Assembly (NCBI GenBank): GCA_030600725.1 | Contig: JAUVLN010000089.1 | Location: forward strand, 1-7,911 | DNA length: 7,911 bases | Direction: 5' to 3' | Source of the DNA: Thermoplasmatota archaeon | GTDB taxonomy: Archaea; Thermoplasmatota; Penumbrarchaeia; Penumbrarchaeales; Penumbrarchaeaceae | Part shown: positions 6,331 to 7,911 of the stretch, one piece after another | Numbering within the stretch: position 1 is the first letter of the stretch | Layout: every line of letters begins with the position of its first letter | The notes under the pieces: generated by a model | What the model saw: the letters and a program-made list of their open reading frames with translations, nothing else | Told to the model about the DNA's origin: nothing | Database searches by the model: none | Made by a program: the position numbers and the translations under genes

Positions 6331-6481
6331 TGGTGGGTAGTAATTGTCTATTATCATTCCAGCCCGGACCGTGAAAATCACCACCTATACATTGATAAGC
6401 TGATTTTCACAGGGTCTGACACCCCATCGCTCAGCATATATTGGCGTCATTCAACCTTAGGTTGAACGGGCTGGCCCACTC
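6331..6481 (+). repeat. Structured element B: paralogue of element A with a split 5' arm
   Basis: Positions 6359-6481 align to 6054-6178 of element A with about 90% identity outside one variable loop (hand alignment). The same fold forms. The closing stem is CCAGCCCG (6359-6366) with CGGGCTGG (6467-6474). Hairpin 1 has GTGAAAATCA and TGATTTTCAC at 6371-6380 and 6401-6410. Hairpin 2 has TGACACC and GGCGTCA at 6417-6423 and 6443-6449, with one A-C mismatch. Hairpin 3 has TTCAACC and GGTTGAA with loop TTA at 6450-6466. Most differences from A fall in loops. TGGTGGG at 6331-6337 corresponds to 6047-6053 of A but is separated from CCAGCC by 21 extra bases (6338-6358), so GTGGG can still pair with CCCAC (6475-6479) if these bulge out. 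Confidence 0.83.
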
Positions 6482-6577
6482 ATATTCTTTAACAAGCCAT
6501 GATCTATCTCATCTGAATAGAAGGGTGGATGTTCGAATAACTCTCGAGGAAGAGGCGATGTTCCTATCCTGTAACAT
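6482..6577. other. Non-coding gap after element B
   Basis: I find no gene, tRNA-like end or clear hairpin in these 96 bases between element B and the dyad at 6578. The sequence is moderately AT-rich and shows no similarity by eye to elements A, M or B. Confidence 0.4.
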
Positions 6578-6624
6578 TGATGCCGACCACTAATAAATTG
6601 GATCCACATTAGTAATGGGCATCA
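6578..6624. repeat. 47-bp interrupted dyad upstream of the HD gene
   Basis: TGATGCC (6578-6584) pairs with GGCATCA (6618-6624), and inside it ACTAAT (6589-6594) pairs with ATTAGT (6608-6613). The palindrome TGGATCCA sits near the centre. The arms are separated by unpaired four-base blocks. It lies 44 bases before the HD gene start and just before its TATA-like box, a position suited to an operator, but it could also be a remnant of another foldback element. Confidence 0.5.
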
Positions 6625-6645
6625 TTATTTTCACCCTGCAAAACG

Positions 6646-6653
6646 ATTAATAT
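6646..6653 (+). promoter_or_regulatory. TATA-like box of the HD gene
   Basis: ATTAATAT is centred about 20 bases before GTG 6669 and 29 before GTG 6678. Either GTG could be a leaderless or near-leaderless start; no Shine-Dalgarno site precedes 6669. Confidence 0.4.
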
Positions 6654-6668
6654 CAGATCAATATTACA

Positions 6669-7286
6669 GTGAGATCAGTGATTGAAGATATTGGAGAAAA
6701 TCGTTTTCAAGGAGAAGATGATTTCTATATCGAGCATATCCGGGACATCTTGGGTCATAGTGATTTTTCAAGATTGAAAGATATATCCAATCATGGTTCC
6801 ACAAACCTTTATGAGCATTCGATCAATGTTTCTATTAGATCCATGAGGATCGCCAGGAAGTTGGGGCTAGACTTTAAAGCTGCTTCAAGAAGTGGATTAT
6901 TACATGATTTTTATCTCTACGATTGGCGCAAAGGAGAGGGACCCGGGTTACATGGTCTTCGACATGGAAGGATCTCCCTATTGGAAAGCCAGAAACGGTT
7001 CGAATTGACCCGGAAGGAAAAGAACATCATCCTTCGCCACATGTGGCCCCTTACTCCAATACCCCCTTCATCTCTTGAAGGATTGGTCGTCTCAATTGTG
7101 GATAAAATATGTGCGGTGGAGGAGATTATCAAGATCGATCACTCTGAGATATTAGATTCAAGAGATGATCTCTCAACTCGAGGTGAAATTATTACCAAAC
7201 GGAGATCACATCTTTTTAATAATAGGTTATTTTCAATCAAAGCAAGGATCATAGCATCCAGATTTCAAGCCTTGATCACCGGATGA
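6669..7286 (+). CDS. HD-domain phosphohydrolase
   Basis: The protein has 205 residues. The metal-binding HD set is complete: H50 (NLYEH), H79-D80 (GLLHD), H99, H114 (ILRHMWPLT) and D145 (SIVDK). HD proteins with this pattern are metal-dependent phosphohydrolases acting on nucleotides or cyclic nucleotides; the substrate cannot be read from the sequence. The motif series GLLHDFYLYDW, RHMWPLT and VDKICAVEE resembles a stand-alone HD family common in Firmicutes (from memory), so transfer is possible. No ATG occurs before H50, so the start is GTG, at 6669 or 6678; 6669 is used here. There is no signal peptide or membrane segment, so it is probably cytoplasmic. The gene is visibly more AT-rich than the surface operon and the permease at the right edge. 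It is followed after 7 bases by a small gene, probably in the same transcript. Confidence 0.87.
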   Translation: MRSVIEDIGENRFQGEDDFYIEHIRDILGHSDFSRLKDISNHGSTNLYEHSINVSIRSMRIARKLGLDFKAASRSGLLHDFYLYDWRKGEGPGLHGLRHGRISLLESQKRFELTRKEKNIILRHMWPLTPIPPSSLEGLVVSIVDKICAVEEIIKIDHSEILDSRDDLSTRGEIITKRRSHLFNNRLFSIKARIIASRFQALITG

Positions 7287-7293
7287 TAATATC

Positions 7294-7563
7294 ATGGATC
7301 GATATTCATTCCGCGGGAATAACAATCGGAAAAAAGCCTTGAACAATACAAAACATTCTATCTGGACCTTGCTTGAAAAGAAATTCGGTAAAGAGGGGGG
7401 GAAAAGGATTTCCCCGGGAATGATGGAGGTATTGCTGGATTCATTCTACATGATGGAAAAAATTCTTACTGATTATAAATTGAAATCAACTCAACCTGAA
7501 ATAATTATCAGACCATATCTTGAGAATATAACATTTCGCTTGACAAATTCTTCAAGGACCTGA
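7294..7563 (+). CDS. Small hypothetical protein (89 aa) downstream of the HD gene
   Basis: I do not recognise this protein. ATG 7294 lies 7 bases after the HD stop, and GGATGAT at 7281-7287 is only a weak ribosome binding site. The first 37 residues are strongly basic (RGNNNRKKALNN, KHS, EKKFGKEGGKR). A predicted amphipathic helix follows at about 41-62, with repeated Met and Leu, then a mixed tail with a short strand-like run (PEIIIRPY). No signal peptide, membrane segment, zinc motif or known DNA-binding motif is visible. Its AT-rich base use matches the HD gene, and the tight spacing suggests co-transcription. It could be a partner or regulator of the HD enzyme, or a small nucleic-acid-binding protein; both are guesses. 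Confidence 0.55.
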   Translation: MDRYSFRGNNNRKKALNNTKHSIWTLLEKKFGKEGGKRISPGMMEVLLDSFYMMEKILTDYKLKSTQPEIIIRPYLENITFRLTNSSRT

Positions 7564-7662
7564 TGAAACCCGATTATAAGGGGATTTATACTCACATATA
7601 TTAAAATGAGAACATAACGGTTAAATACGTATTAATTGTATGATAATCGAAGGAAGAAGGCC
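7564..7662. other. AT-rich intergenic DNA with a 10-bp palindrome
   Basis: No gene is visible. The stretch has several TATA-like runs (TTTATACT at about 7586, TTAAATAC at 7621) and a perfect palindrome AATACGTATT at 7624-7633. This marks the change from AT-rich accessory sequence back to GC-rich sequence. Confidence 0.45.
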
Positions 7663-7670
7663 GTTATAAG
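7663..7670 (+). promoter_or_regulatory. TATA box of the permease gene
   Basis: GTTATAAG is a good archaeal TATA match. Initiation about 26 bases downstream would leave a leader of roughly 20 bases before ATG 7715. A GGGG at 7703-7706 in that leader could act as a weak ribosome binding site. Confidence 0.5.
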
Positions 7671-7714
7671 TCGAACTCGAAGATGGGAAAACCAGGTTGC
7701 CCGGGGACATTATC

Positions 7715-7911
7715 ATGGGAAAAAAAGCAAAGAAAGTTCGGTCCGGCGGACATGGATTCGGGACCGCACCGGTATTCCTGATGTCCATCACCGCCATCCT
7801 CGGCGCCGTGATGTTCCTTCGGTTCGGATTCACCGTGGGAAGCGTGGGACTTCTTGGCGCCCTCCTCATCGTCCTCATCGGGCACATGATCACCATCCCC
7901 GCGGGTATGGC
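7715..7911 (+). CDS. SLC12/APC-superfamily permease, N-terminal part
   Basis: The frame is open to the window end and gives the first 65 residues. A short basic cytoplasmic start (MGKKAKKVRS) is followed by GFGTAPVF and a first membrane helix with the pattern G-x-x-x-F-L-R-F-G-x-x-V-G-x-x-G, then a second hydrophobic helix (LLGALLIVLIGHMITIPAGM). This arrangement is typical of cation-chloride cotransporter-like (SLC12) and related amino-acid permeases of the APC fold, in which the glycine-rich break in helix 1 forms the substrate site. The transported ion or amino acid cannot be told from this fragment. ATG 7715 is chosen because it directly precedes the basic start and follows a TATA box at a suitable distance. 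The base composition is GC-rich, like the surface operon, so it probably belongs to the core genome. Confidence 0.78.
   Translation, partial: MGKKAKKVRSGGHGFGTAPVFLMSITAILGAVMFLRFGFTVGSVGLLGALLIVLIGHMITIPAGM

Noticed and set aside
6047..6480. CRISPR array
   Set aside because: The repeats are about 125 to 150 bases with complex internal folds, irregular spacing and only two full copies, with no cas genes.
7621..7896. Minus-strand open frames at the right edge
   Set aside because: They lie opposite the permease start, which has a promoter, a basic N-terminus and a recognisable SLC12-type first helix.

Overview
The window looks archaeal, most likely a euryarchaeote of the Thermoplasmata type. 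This lineage call is an inference. It rests on archaeal TATA-box promoters, probable leaderless starts, heavy AGG/AGA and ATA codon use, surface proteins with Asn-X-Thr sequons, and a DUF4129/DUF4350/DUF58 cell-surface cluster.

Positions 1-4659 are one tightly packed operon on the + strand. It holds the C-terminal part of a DUF4129 membrane protein with Ig-like surface repeats, a DUF4350-like protein, a DUF58 (vWA-like) protein and a polytopic membrane protein. All three junctions overlap by 3 to 13 bases, and strong Shine-Dalgarno sites set the starts. Clusters of this kind usually include a MoxR AAA ATPase, which would lie upstream of the window. A separately promoted, membrane-anchored protein with beta-rich extracellular domains follows (4711-5862).

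Positions 5942-6018 hold a tRNA-Val(GAC) gene with an encoded CCA. Directly downstream (about 6047-6480) are three consecutive highly folded elements. Each ends in a copy of the 3' end of this tRNA (13 to 17 identical bases) and begins with the complement of that end. Elements A and B are about 90% identical paralogues that fold into a four-way junction: a tRNA-like acceptor stem closing three abutting hairpins. The middle element has two 10-bp hairpins with 3-base loops and ends in CCA followed by six Ts. These elements are the most unusual part of the window. They may be tRNA-like small RNAs, tRNA-derived miniature mobile elements, or scars of repeated integration at tRNA-Val.

Positions 6481-7620 are visibly more AT-rich and look like accessory DNA. 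They hold a 47-bp interrupted dyad, a GTG-initiated HD-domain phosphohydrolase and an 89-residue orphan protein. GC-rich sequence returns at about 7660 with the first 65 codons of an SLC12/APC-type permease that runs off the window.
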